Positions 1 through 7,775 of a stretch of 64,000 nt of DNA are shown one piece after another. The stretch covers positions 17,160 to 81,159 of the forward strand of contig JAQXDW010000006.1 of the NCBI GenBank assembly GCA_029251165.1, in the 5' to 3' direction. Position 1 is the first letter of the stretch. The number at the start of each line of letters is the position of its first letter. Below the pieces are notes generated by a model. That model had not been told where the DNA came from, made no database searches, and saw only the letters and a program-made list of their open reading frames with translations. A program made the position numbers and the translations under genes. Origin of the DNA: Myxococcota bacterium. Lineage in GTDB: Bacteria > Myxococcota_A > UBA796.

Positions 1-1443
1 CACGGTCTCGGCGCGGTCTCGGCACGGTCAATCAGCGCCGGCCCTCCGCCTACGGTCTCTCCAGAAGCCACGCTGACAGTGGTCGATGCCCTGCTGCGGC
101 AGCACCGTCTGGTGGTGGTCGGCACCCTGTGCAGCCCTGCGGGTGTGCTGACTCGGACGGCGGTCCACCGGGCGCTCCAGGAGGCCACTGCGCCGATGCT
201 GTGGGAGCAGGTCGAGGCCCACCTCGGATCGCTCGCCGGGCTGCTGGCGGCTCTGGGAGACCTCTCCGCACGGCGGGGGGAGTCGGCGCTGCTCATCGGC
301 GGCTGCGTGCGCGACCTGCTCCGAGGGCACACACCCAATGACGTGGACGTGCTGGTGGTCGGAGATGCCGCTGGGCTGGCGAAGGCGGCGGCGACGGCGC
401 TCGGGGGCCGGGCGAGCAGCAACCCGGCATTTGGGACCGCCCACTGGGTCACCCCTGACCGCACCGAGCTTGACCTCGCCTCTGCCCGCACCGAGCACTA
501 CACCGCTCCCGGTGCGCTCCCGACGGTGATCACCCCGGCGGATCTGCGCCAGGACCTCAGTCGCCGCGACTTCACCATCAACATGATGGCGCTGACCCTG
601 GGCCCGGGCGAGCGGGGGCGACTGGTCGATCCCTACAGCGGGCGAGCGGACCTGGAGGCGGGCATCCTCCGGGTGACCCACGGACTCAGCTTCCTGGATG
701 ATCCCACCCGCTTCTTCCGGGCCGCCCGGTTTGCCGCCCGCCTCGACCTCGACCTCGAGCCGGGAACTGCGGACCTGATGGCGGCTGCGCTGGCGCTGCC
801 CGTCCGGATCACCCGCCAGCGCATCGGGGCTGAGCTGGACCGCATCTTCGCAGAGGAGCGTGCGGTCGCTGCGATGGCGAAGCTCCAGGACTGGGGCGTG
901 CTCGCTTGGATCGCACCAGAGCTTGCTGCGCCGGGCATCATCAGCGCGCTGATGGCGACCACATCGGCCTGGAAGAGCCTCTCGGAGACTGGCGGAGTCG
1001 GAGCAGCACCGGATGAGGCACTGTGGCTGACCCTTGCCTGTGCGCTGCCCCAGGACGCTCGCGAGCGGTGCAGCGAGCTGGTCGCCGGGACGCGGGGACG
1101 CCGGGCCCGGTGGCTGAGCGGTCCGGGGCGGCTGGCTGCAGCAGCACAGGCGCTGTCAGAGTCGACCGCACGCAGCACGCAGGGCCAGGCGCTGCGTGGA
1201 CTGGATGCCGCGGAGCTTGTGGTCCTGGCGTCAGGGCGCGAGCAGGCTGCGGTGACCTGGTGGCTGTGCACTGGCCGACACATCCCGCTGACCATCGATG
1301 GGCGGCGGCTGATGGCATGCGGCGTTCAGCCGGGGCCACGCATGGGGGCTGCGATCGCAGCGGCCCGAGGCACCGCCTGGAATGGTGGGAACGAAGATGC
1401 CCAGATCGCAGCAGCGATGCGCGTCTTCGCGCTCAGCGACTGA
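1..1443 (+). CDS. tRNA nucleotidyltransferase / poly(A) polymerase family protein with CBS domain (5' partial)
   Basis: The frame is open to the left edge, so the N-terminus lies outside the window. The first ~60 residues read like the end of a CBS domain (PTVSPEATL, then GVLTRTAVHRAL). The nucleotidyltransferase core follows: GGCVRDLL near base 298, the metal-binding DVD at about 340-348, RRDFTINMMAL near 562, and a D-x-x-RFFRAARFAARL RNA-binding start near 700. The C-terminal ~170 residues are less conserved. Enzymes of this architecture (often DHH-CBS-CBS-NTase) add A or CCA to tRNA 3' ends from ATP/CTP in the cytoplasm. Whether this one adds CCA or only A cannot be told here. A GTG at 79 is an internal in-frame codon that gene callers may choose as start; I do not believe it, because the CBS similarity begins upstream. 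Confidence 0.85.
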   Translation, partial: HGLGAVSARSISAGPPPTVSPEATLTVVDALLRQHRLVVVGTLCSPAGVLTRTAVHRALQEATAPMLWEQVEAHLGSLAGLLAALGDLSARRGESALLIGGCVRDLLRGHTPNDVDVLVVGDAAGLAKAAATALGGRASSNPAFGTAHWVTPDRTELDLASARTEHYTAPGALPTVITPADLRQDLSRRDFTINMMALTLGPGERGRLVDPYSGRADLEAGILRVTHGLSFLDDPTRFFRAARFAARLDLDLEPGTADLMAAALALPVRITRQRIGAELDRIFAEERAVAAMAKLQDWGVLAWIAPELAAPGIISALMATTSAWKSLSETGGVGAAPDEALWLTLACALPQDARERCSELVAGTRGRRARWLSGPGRLAAAAQALSESTARSTQGQALRGLDAAELVVLASGREQAAVTWWLCTGRHIPLTIDGRRLMACGVQPGPRMGAAIAAARGTAWNGGNEDAQIAAAMRVFALSD

Positions 1444-1693
1444 AGTGTGCGCTGGGCGGAAGCCGCCGAGCACCGCGTGGATCCGCTGATGCATGGTCCC
1501 GCTGACCGGCGACGAGATGTTCTGACAGACGAGTGCCTCTCGGGGTGACGCCGGCTTGGGGGTGCTGGCGGTGTCCGAAGATCGCCTTCGCTCGGAGCAG
1601 GTGCGCTGAGGCGGTCATCCAGAGTGCTGAGCTACAGGGAGGTCTGCCTCCGGGAGAGCAGCGCATCGAGCCCGATGGGAGCGAGCGCTGCGG

Positions 1694-1699
1694 TATCCT
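1694..1699 (+). promoter_or_regulatory. -10 element of a leaderless promoter (TATCCT)
   Basis: TATCCT ends 6 nt before the ATG at 1706, and there is no Shine-Dalgarno sequence between them. With the usual -10 to start-site distance, transcription would begin at or next to the start codon. The same arrangement recurs at many genes in this window. Confidence 0.5.
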
Positions 1700-1705
1700 T
1701 ACGGC

Positions 1706-2536
1706 ATGAACCAGATGACTGTGCGACGGAAGCTGGCGATCGCCACCTGGGGCCCTCCTCGCGAGGGCAACATCTACGGGAAGATGACGCTGGACGCCAC
1801 CAACGTCCAGCTCTGGCTGGAGCATGTCCGGCAGACCACTGGTGAGAAGGTGACCATCACCCACTTTGTCGGTCGTGTGATCGGAGAAGCCCTCGCCCAG
1901 GCCCCCAGCCTCAACGGCTACCTGCGCTTCGACCGCTACATCCCCCACGACTCCGTGAACATCTCCTACCTGGTGGCGCTGGAGGAGGGGGCGAACCTCG
2001 CCAAGGCGAAGGTTGACAACATCGACAAGAAGTCCGTCTCCGAGATTGCTGCCGAGCTTCGCGCGCTTGCGGTTCGGCTGCGAGCGGGCAAGGACGACGA
2101 GTTCAAGAAGACCCAGGAGCCGCTGAAGATCATGCCGGTGTGGCTGATCCGGAAGATCGTCTGGCTGGCAGGACTGCTGGGCAGCAGCTTCGGGATGCGC
2201 ATCAAGGCGCTTGGGGTCGAGCCGTTTCAGTTCGGCTCGGCGATCATCACCAGCGTCGGGATGTTTGGCCTCGATGAAGGCTACGCCCCGCCCACTCCGT
2301 TTGCGCGCGTGCCGCTCCTGGTGGTCATCGGAGCGATGAAGGATGCGCCGATGGCGGTCAGCGGCGAGCTGGTGATTCGTCCACAGCTCACCGTCACCGC
2401 CACCATCGACCACCGGTTCATGGATGGCTACCAGGGCGGTGTGCTCGCCAAGGTGGTCCGCCAGTGCTTTGCGGAGCCCTGGAGCCTGGAGGGCCTCCAG
2501 GCTCCGCCGGCCTCGATCGCAGAGCGGGTGGTCTGA
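1706..2536 (+). CDS. Stand-alone 2-oxoacid dehydrogenase acyltransferase (E2) catalytic-domain protein
   Basis: A 276-residue protein that matches the chloramphenicol-acetyltransferase-like catalytic domain of E2 enzymes. The diagnostic H-x-x-x-D-G motif is present near the C-terminus (TIDHRFMDGYQGG), with the preceding substrate/CoA strand (FGSAIITSVGMFGLDEGYAP). It has no N-terminal lipoyl domain and no E1/E3-binding domain, and no E1 or E3 gene is nearby, so it is unlikely to work in a classical pyruvate dehydrogenase complex. It may transfer another acyl group between CoA and an unknown acceptor. The middle (about 125-165) has a hydrophobic stretch (VWLIRKIVWLAGLLG). The start follows a -10 box with no SD, suggesting a leaderless mRNA. 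Family is clear; substrate unknown. Confidence 0.8.
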   Translation: MNQMTVRRKLAIATWGPPREGNIYGKMTLDATNVQLWLEHVRQTTGEKVTITHFVGRVIGEALAQAPSLNGYLRFDRYIPHDSVNISYLVALEEGANLAKAKVDNIDKKSVSEIAAELRALAVRLRAGKDDEFKKTQEPLKIMPVWLIRKIVWLAGLLGSSFGMRIKALGVEPFQFGSAIITSVGMFGLDEGYAPPTPFARVPLLVVIGAMKDAPMAVSGELVIRPQLTVTATIDHRFMDGYQGGVLAKVVRQCFAEPWSLEGLQAPPASIAERVV

Positions 2537-2561
2537 GGCTTCTGCCGGCGCACATGCGCCC

Positions 2562-3215
2562 TCAATACAGGACCAGCTCCGCAAGCCACAGCGGATTCAT
2601 CGGCCAGAAATCCGACTCGATGATGGTCATGTCCCGACCGATGATGACGAGGGTGGGGTAGGCGACCTGGGCGTAGACGTCCTGGCTGCCCTTGGGGTCT
2701 ACGAGCACTGGGTGGGTGAGGCCGAACTGAGAGGCCCAGGCCGTGCCGCTGGCGATGCTTGGTGGAGCCCCTTGGCTGTCCTCGACCATCACGCTGAGGT
2801 AGACGAAGCCGTCGTCCTTCAGGTCATTCCACATCCGCTCTGCAGTGTGGGTGACGTCATCGTTGCTGTAGGCCCACTCGACGAACACGTTCAGGACGAT
2901 GATCTGACCGTAGAACTGGTACAGCTGCACCGGATCACCATTCTGGTCCTGCAGGATGAAGTCGTGGGCGGTGTCTCCAGTCTTGAACCCGGTGCCCGTG
3001 AGACCATCTGGCAGGCTGGAGGCATCGGTGTGCCACCAGGCGTTCTCTGGACCGAAATCACCTGCGCTGCAGCTGCTGTAGTCCTCATCCTCGATGCACG
3101 AATACACTGTGCTCTCGACGGCGTTGTCTTCAGCTTCATCAGCAGCATCTTGAGCCGCCTCGTCACACCCTGTCAGGGTAATTGTGAGCAATGAAAGCCA
3201 CTTGTATGGGCTCAT
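2562..3215 (-). CDS. Redoxin-like lipoprotein lacking the active-site cysteines
   Basis: Begins with a lipoprotein signal (LLTITLTGC, acylated Cys about residue 17) and then an acidic linker. From about residue 80 it follows the AhpC/TlpA thioredoxin fold: GDTAHDFILQDQNG, then QIIVLNVFVEWAYSND, then YPTLVIIGRDMTI. Where TlpA-like proteins carry W-C-x-x-C this protein has W-A-Y-S-N-D, so it cannot do thiol-disulfide exchange in the usual way. It is likely a periplasmic or outer-membrane-anchored binding or structural protein. Residue +2 after the Cys is Asp, the inner-membrane retention signal in E. coli. The start has a short SD (AGGA, 6 nt spacing). It is convergent with the acyltransferase gene. 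Confidence 0.75.
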   Translation of the reverse strand: MSPYKWLSLLTITLTGCDEAAQDAADEAEDNAVESTVYSCIEDEDYSSCSAGDFGPENAWWHTDASSLPDGLTGTGFKTGDTAHDFILQDQNGDPVQLYQFYGQIIVLNVFVEWAYSNDDVTHTAERMWNDLKDDGFVYLSVMVEDSQGAPPSIASGTAWASQFGLTHPVLVDPKGSQDVYAQVAYPTLVIIGRDMTIIESDFWPMNPLWLAELVLY

Positions 3216-3365
3216 GAGTGTCCTGGCTCTTCGTGAGAGGACACACTACCCGGTATATTTTCCGATCGTGGAGAGAAAATCTCAGGATCATCCGAGCGGT
3301 GCGCGAGCGCCTCACGCTGGTGGACGATCATCTGGTGGGTGATCATGCTGCGGCATTGACCGCGA

Positions 3366-4130
3366 TCAGTCTCGAATGCGCTCTGCGACCAGATCGGCTT
3401 CTTCCAATTCATCGAGGAAGTCACTGCCATGTCGGAAGGCCCAGATCAGCCCGATGCCGACATAGCTGACCTCAAGGGCGAGCAGGAATTCCGGCAGGAG
3501 CATCAGGGGCGCGAGCACGTAGGCCATCAGCATGCAGGAGCCCTGGATGATGTTCAGGGACAGGCGCTTGTGTGGCTTGAGCTTCGGGAGGCGTACGCTG
3601 CTGATCATCGCGACCGCGCAGACCACCATCAGGATGGGCGCACCCTTCAGCACCCACTCGCCGAGGCCCTGGTTGTTCCAGCACAGGAACAGCAGCGCGA
3701 TCAGCCCGCCGCAGACGGTGGTGGGGATGCCATAGAACAGCTTGTTGCTGCCGGGGGGCTCGGAGACATTGAACCGGGCGAGCCGGATGGCGGTCGCGAG
3801 GGCGTACATCCCGATCCCTGCGACCATCCAGTTGTGCCACTCGTTCTGAAAGATCGCCATCTCAGAGAGGCGGAAGTAGACCAGTGCGGCCGGTGCGATG
3901 CCGAAGACAACGAAGTCGGCGAAGGAGTCGAACTCCATGCCAAAGTCCGAGCAGGCATCCAGCAGTCGAGCAGCGGTGCCGTCGAGCTTGTCCAGGAGGA
4001 CTCCCCACACGATCATCCATGCTGCGATCACGTAGCTGCCCTCGGCAGAGGCGGCGATCGAGGCAAATCCAAACAGCATCGACAGTGCAGTGAAGCCGTT
4101 CGGGACGATGTAGCGTGACTGCTTCTTCAT
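3366..4130 (-). CDS. pssA: CDP-diacylglycerol-serine O-phosphatidyltransferase (phosphatidylserine synthase)
   Basis: Integral-membrane CDP-alcohol phosphatidyltransferase. The signature D-G-x2-A-R-x8-G-x3-D-x3-D is complete at residues 50-72 (DGTAAR ... GMEFDSFAD). These Asp residues bind the metal and CDP-diacylglycerol. Around it are about six to eight hydrophobic segments, consistent with the type II PssA fold, and the N-terminus (MKKQSRYIVPNGFTAL) is typical of the family. The enzyme makes phosphatidylserine, the precursor of phosphatidylethanolamine; no psd gene is in the window. I chose the start at MKKQ. The same frame is open further upstream to 4259, but that extension is arginine-rich and unlike the family. 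The TPR-like gene upstream ends 74 bp before it on the same strand. Confidence 0.9.
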   Translation of the reverse strand: MKKQSRYIVPNGFTALSMLFGFASIAASAEGSYVIAAWMIVWGVLLDKLDGTAARLLDACSDFGMEFDSFADFVVFGIAPAALVYFRLSEMAIFQNEWHNWMVAGIGMYALATAIRLARFNVSEPPGSNKLFYGIPTTVCGGLIALLFLCWNNQGLGEWVLKGAPILMVVCAVAMISSVRLPKLKPHKRLSLNIIQGSCMLMAYVLAPLMLLPEFLLALEVSYVGIGLIWAFRHGSDFLDELEEADLVAERIRD

Positions 4131-4204
4131 TGGTCTACCCGTTGATTGCTGCCAGCCTACCGGCGCGTGGGAGCCTCGACAAGAAATGTGACGCAGGTGT
4201 GACC

Positions 4205-5476
4205 TTAGACGCCAGGGCCAAGACAGGCGGGGAACATAGCCGCTGATATCGCACAGCACGACTCTGTGCGCCTACGGCCGGTCGGAAAGGAGCGGATAAC
4301 CTTCATTGCGGGTTTACTTTTCCCTGAAAAAAGCAGGGCTGCTGCTGCCGCGGTTCGCTGCACATCGCCGAACCGGTGTCGATCGATGCCGTCGATGGTG
4401 CTCAGGGCCTCCAGCGGCGCACCGGCCTCGATCTGGGCGTGGCTGATGACCTGTAGGGCGAGGCGGCGGGTGTAGAAGTCCGCCAGGTGTCCGGCACGGA
4501 CGGCCGCGCTGCGGAGGAGGTCGTGGGCGCGCTGAGGCTGCTGGAGGCGGGCGGCGATGCGACCGGCTTGGCAGAGCGCCTCGACCTGATCGGCGTCGTC
4601 GCTGCCCTGCGCGAGCGCCCAGGACACCAGCCGCTCATCTGGGCACAGCACTGCGACCAGCCCTGCGCCCCGGAGGCGGGGACGACAGCCACCGAGGCGC
4701 TCCAGGCACCACAGCGCGCCCTCTGTGTCTGCCAGGGCCGCGCAGGCCAGCGCGAGGTGGTGGTAGATCGGGGCTGCCTGTGCGGGTGCAGAGGCCTGCC
4801 AGGTGGGCAGGTGTGCGACGAGCAGCGGGGCGAGTGCGGCCCGCGCTGCGGCGGTGTGCCCCAGGAGCGCGGCGTGGATGGCGGCGATGGTGGAACCGAC
4901 TGGCGGGAGCCGCTCGGGGATGCAGCCGTCGAGGAAGAGCGAGAGGACGACCTCGTCGCGCTGTGCTGGAGGGACGAGCGGCAGCGCAGCGTGTGCGAGA
5001 TGGGGGGCGCGGAGGACGACCGCACGGAGGGCGGCGGCGGCATCATGACCGGGGCCGAGGTGGTCGAGCACCGGGCGCGGATCTCCGCCGTCGGCAAGGC
5101 GGTGCTGGATCAGCCAGGAGAGCGCAGGCAGGGTGAGGGGGGCTGGCGGGACATCAGGATGGGTCAGCGCCGCCTGCGCACCGGGCACATCTCCCAGTGC
5201 CAGTCGCGCCGAGCCGATGGCGCTCCAGGCTCGCTCTGGGGACAGCCACTCTCCTTCTGCCAGTTGCGCCGCCGCGCTGAGGTGCTCGGGGGCACCATGG
5301 ATGCGTGCAGCGAGGCTGAGCAGCGTCGCTTTACCGAGCCCGGTGGATTCTTCGATCCAGTCCGCGAGGGGGATCGGGTGCCCCATTTGGTGCAGCCAGA
5401 AGCCCGCGCGGGCATGAAGCGGACCGGGGGAGAGGCGCTCCAGTGCATCCGCGAGTATGTCTGGCAGCGGCGTCAT
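4205..5476 (-). CDS. Conserved helical-repeat protein of unknown function
   Basis: An Ala/Leu-rich protein of about 423 residues built of paired helices in TPR/HEAT style (for example QAALTHP, the AAIHAALLGHTAAARAAL pair, and YHHLALACAALADTEGAL). It has no signal peptide, membrane segment or catalytic motif that I recognise. It lies 74 bp upstream of pssA on the same strand and may be co-transcribed. The start is uncertain: the ATG at 5476 gives a natural N-terminus (MTPLPDILADALERL), but a GTG at 5545 has a better SD (GGAGG, 8 nt spacing) and would add 23 residues. A scaffold role is only a guess from the repeats. Confidence 0.65.
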   Translation of the reverse strand: MTPLPDILADALERLSPGPLHARAGFWLHQMGHPIPLADWIEESTGLGKATLLSLAARIHGAPEHLSAAAQLAEGEWLSPERAWSAIGSARLALGDVPGAQAALTHPDVPPAPLTLPALSWLIQHRLADGGDPRPVLDHLGPGHDAAAALRAVVLRAPHLAHAALPLVPPAQRDEVVLSLFLDGCIPERLPPVGSTIAAIHAALLGHTAAARAALAPLLVAHLPTWQASAPAQAAPIYHHLALACAALADTEGALWCLERLGGCRPRLRGAGLVAVLCPDERLVSWALAQGSDDADQVEALCQAGRIAARLQQPQRAHDLLRSAAVRAGHLADFYTRRLALQVISHAQIEAGAPLEALSTIDGIDRHRFGDVQRTAAAAALLFSGKSKPAMKVIRSFPTGRRRTESCCAISAAMFPACLGPGV

Positions 5477-5664
5477 CTTCCTGACGTAATCAGACCGGGT
5501 GGACACCGTCGGACAGGGTATGTCCGGCAGCGGCGCACTCCCCACACTGTCGGCCTCCGAGACGCCTCTCGACGCGTCGATGGCAGGGATGTGTCCGCCC
5601 TACGGGGCGTCGTCCGCAGCCTTCAGGGCGATGGGATAGTACCGTGAGCACTCGGAGGTTGACG

Positions 5665-6435
5665 ATGCGGTTGTTTCTCGGGCTGATGCTGGTGGGGTGT
5701 GGTGGGGCTGAAGATGTTGAGGCGCTCCAGGACGAGCTCGACGAGCTCCAGGATGAGCTCGACGATCTGACCGTGCAGCTGGCCGCTGCGGAGGCCACCA
5801 CCGCGGCCTATGAGGACCGCCTGAGCGGTCTGGAGGCGAGCATCTCCAGCCTCTCTGCGCTCGCGGACGTGGTGACGGTCGAGGGCGGCGATGTTGTGAT
5901 CAGCGGGGCCAACCTCTACCTCCAGAGCGGCTCCGGCTCGTCCACCGGGGACGTCAACGGAAAGGGCAACCTCATCCTCGGCTACGACGAGGACAACGGC
6001 GACAAGAAGACCGGCAGCCACAACCTCATCGTCGGTCCGTACCACTCCTACAGCAGCTTCGCTGGGGTCGCGCTGGGCCAGGACCACACCCTCTCCGGGC
6101 CGATGGCTGCGATCACGGGCGGCATCGAGAATGCCGCGACCGGCAGCTACGCCAGCATCAGCGGCGGCAGCGCCAACATCGCAGACGGCTACGGCAGCCA
6201 CATCAGCGGCGGCGAGGCCAACCTCGTCAACAGCCAGTACGGGGCCATCGTCGGCGGGAGCAGCAACGTCGTCGATGGAGAGTCTGCCTCAGTGCTCGGC
6301 GGGCGCAGCAACACCGCGCTCGGCGAGTACTCCAGCGTCTCTGCCGGCTACAGCAACACCGCGCAGGGCAGCTACTCCTCGGCCTACGGCGGCAGCGAGC
6401 TGACGGCAGAGAAGAGCTACGACGTCGTGCCGTAG
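5665..6435 (+). CDS. Lipoprotein with coiled-coil stalk and YadA-head-like repeats
   Basis: A 256-residue surface-type protein. Residues 1-11 are a lipoprotein signal (MRLFLGLMLVGC). Residues ~17-68 are a heptad-patterned acidic coiled coil rich in LQDELDEL-type repeats. After a spacer, residues ~148-243 hold about six ~15-residue repeats of the form A-S-I-S-G-G-x-x-N-x-A-x-G-x-Y, the pattern of left-handed beta-roll heads in YadA-type trimeric adhesins. There is no C-terminal beta-barrel anchor. The inferred topology is the reverse of a trimeric autotransporter: lipid anchor at the N-terminus, trimeric stalk, head at the C-terminus. The start is set by an SD (GGAGG, 6 nt) before the ATG at 5665; a GTG at 5644 is less likely. 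Confidence 0.75.
   Translation: MRLFLGLMLVGCGGAEDVEALQDELDELQDELDDLTVQLAAAEATTAAYEDRLSGLEASISSLSALADVVTVEGGDVVISGANLYLQSGSGSSTGDVNGKGNLILGYDEDNGDKKTGSHNLIVGPYHSYSSFAGVALGQDHTLSGPMAAITGGIENAATGSYASISGGSANIADGYGSHISGGEANLVNSQYGAIVGGSSNVVDGESASVLGGRSNTALGEYSSVSAGYSNTAQGSYSSAYGGSELTAEKSYDVVP
6106..6393 (+). repeat. Tandem ~45-bp coding repeats (YadA-head-like, about six units)
   Basis: Six imperfect repeats of about 15 codons. Each carries an S/T-G-G or A-G-Y turn, an Asn four residues later, and a closing G-x-Y or G-x-S. They encode the predicted beta-roll head of the lipoprotein. Confidence 0.6.
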
Positions 6436-6487
6436 GCCCTGTCGGGGGCTGGCGCGTTATTCGGGGCAGCACTCTGCGGAGGTCCCC

Positions 6488-7618
6488 CTGGCTCGTCAGC
6501 AATTCGACCTGTTTGGTGCCCTCCGGGTAGAGGACATCGTGCTTGCGGATCTCGACCGGATTCGGTTTCAGACCGACGGCTCTCCAGCGTTCATCGAGCT
6601 GGATGCCCAGCGCGGTACGGCGATTCAGCCCCGAGATCCACCTCCGAGGCTGCTTCGGACGGCGCGTGCGATCACCGAGGATCTCGTCAAGCGGAGCGGC
6701 GCCGGCTTTCGGTACGTGGTTCGCTCGGCGATGCACAAGGAGGTCCGCCGAGGAGACGCCGCTGCGGCGGTGCGGTGGGCGCGTCTGCTGCGGCTCATCG
6801 ACGGTGAGGCCGCTGTCCGACAGTACGCCCGGCGCATCCTGTTTGAAGAGAGCCGGGCGGTCTCTCTGCTTGGTGTGTGGCGAACCGGGGACTCTGCGGA
6901 GCGCCGAATCCGACAGCTCGCCGGGACCGCGAAGCTGTGGACCCTGCCCTCTCGTCAGGCGGTTCGCTGCGGCCCCCGCCGGCTGCTGGCCTACACTGCG
7001 GCCCTCTCTGCGCCGCCCCTGACGCCCGCTCAGATCGAGCGCACCCTCGCAGATCCTTCGCTCGATGCCCTCTACCGGCTGCTGTGGCGGGTCCAGCTCA
7101 CCGCAGAGCCCTCCGTGACCACTGCGCTGCGAGAGTCCCTGCTCCGCATCCTCCCGAAGGACTCCCTGCTCCGTCATGTTCCTGGCGCGGCGTCAGACTC
7201 CTGGCTGCCGGAGGTGATGATCGAGGCGCTGCTCGGGATCCTCACGGAGGGTGAGCCCGCAGCAGAGACGCCGCCTGTCGAGGACTCCGTGCTCACTGTG
7301 CCGGTGCTTCGAGCCTACGTCTACGACTCCCACACCCGGCCAGGCCGGACCCGCCTGGTCCGCTGCCTCGCCGACATCGCTCCAGGGGTGCCGATGCCCT
7401 CTGGCGTCGACCTGCGCTGGTCGGGCATGGCTCGGGGGGGGATCTGGCGAGAGCTGGCGTCCGCGAAGGGCGGCGTCGATCAGCCCTGGGAGGCGGTGGC
7501 GATCCCTGCGGAGCTGTGGCAGGCCGCTCATCTCCTCGATGGCTTCTACTATGAGCGCCTCTATCGAGACGCCGGGCTGCACACGCCGTTCCCCCGCCGT
7601 GGCTGGCGTGGAGGCTGA
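6488..7618 (+). CDS. Putative DNA-replication/repair-associated protein with a sliding-clamp-binding motif and RarA-like helical segment
   Basis: An arginine-rich protein of about 376 residues with no Walker motifs. A central stretch (YVVRSAMHKEVRRGDAAAAV, then YARRILFEES) resembles the C-terminal segment of RarA/MgsA clamp-loader-like ATPases (ALHKSMRGSDPDAAL-type). The first ATG/GTG-type codon is GTG 6539, but the frame is open upstream. A CTG at 6488 lies 5 nt after a perfect GGAGG, and the added residues read ARQQFDLFGA. QFDLF fits the beta-clamp-binding consensus Q-x-[SD]-L-F, so I favour the CTG start. Function is inferred only: a DnaN-tethered helicase-loader-like or repair accessory protein. 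It lies 52 bp after the YadA-like gene. Confidence 0.6.
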   Translation: MARQQFDLFGALRVEDIVLADLDRIRFQTDGSPAFIELDAQRGTAIQPRDPPPRLLRTARAITEDLVKRSGAGFRYVVRSAMHKEVRRGDAAAAVRWARLLRLIDGEAAVRQYARRILFEESRAVSLLGVWRTGDSAERRIRQLAGTAKLWTLPSRQAVRCGPRRLLAYTAALSAPPLTPAQIERTLADPSLDALYRLLWRVQLTAEPSVTTALRESLLRILPKDSLLRHVPGAASDSWLPEVMIEALLGILTEGEPAAETPPVEDSVLTVPVLRAYVYDSHTRPGRTRLVRCLADIAPGVPMPSGVDLRWSGMARGGIWRELASAKGGVDQPWEAVAIPAELWQAAHLLDGFYYERLYRDAGLHTPFPRRGWRGG

Positions 7619-7775
7619 AGCAGGCCAGGGCTGTGCCCGCTCCATGCGGACAAAAACCGGTGGATTACAGCGTGGTCACAATCCATCGATTGCGCACCCC
7701 TTGGTGCGCTCATAGTGGGGGGCCGTCGCGGTGTCGGCATGGCACCCTCAACCAGATCACCCCTCGAGGTGTGCT

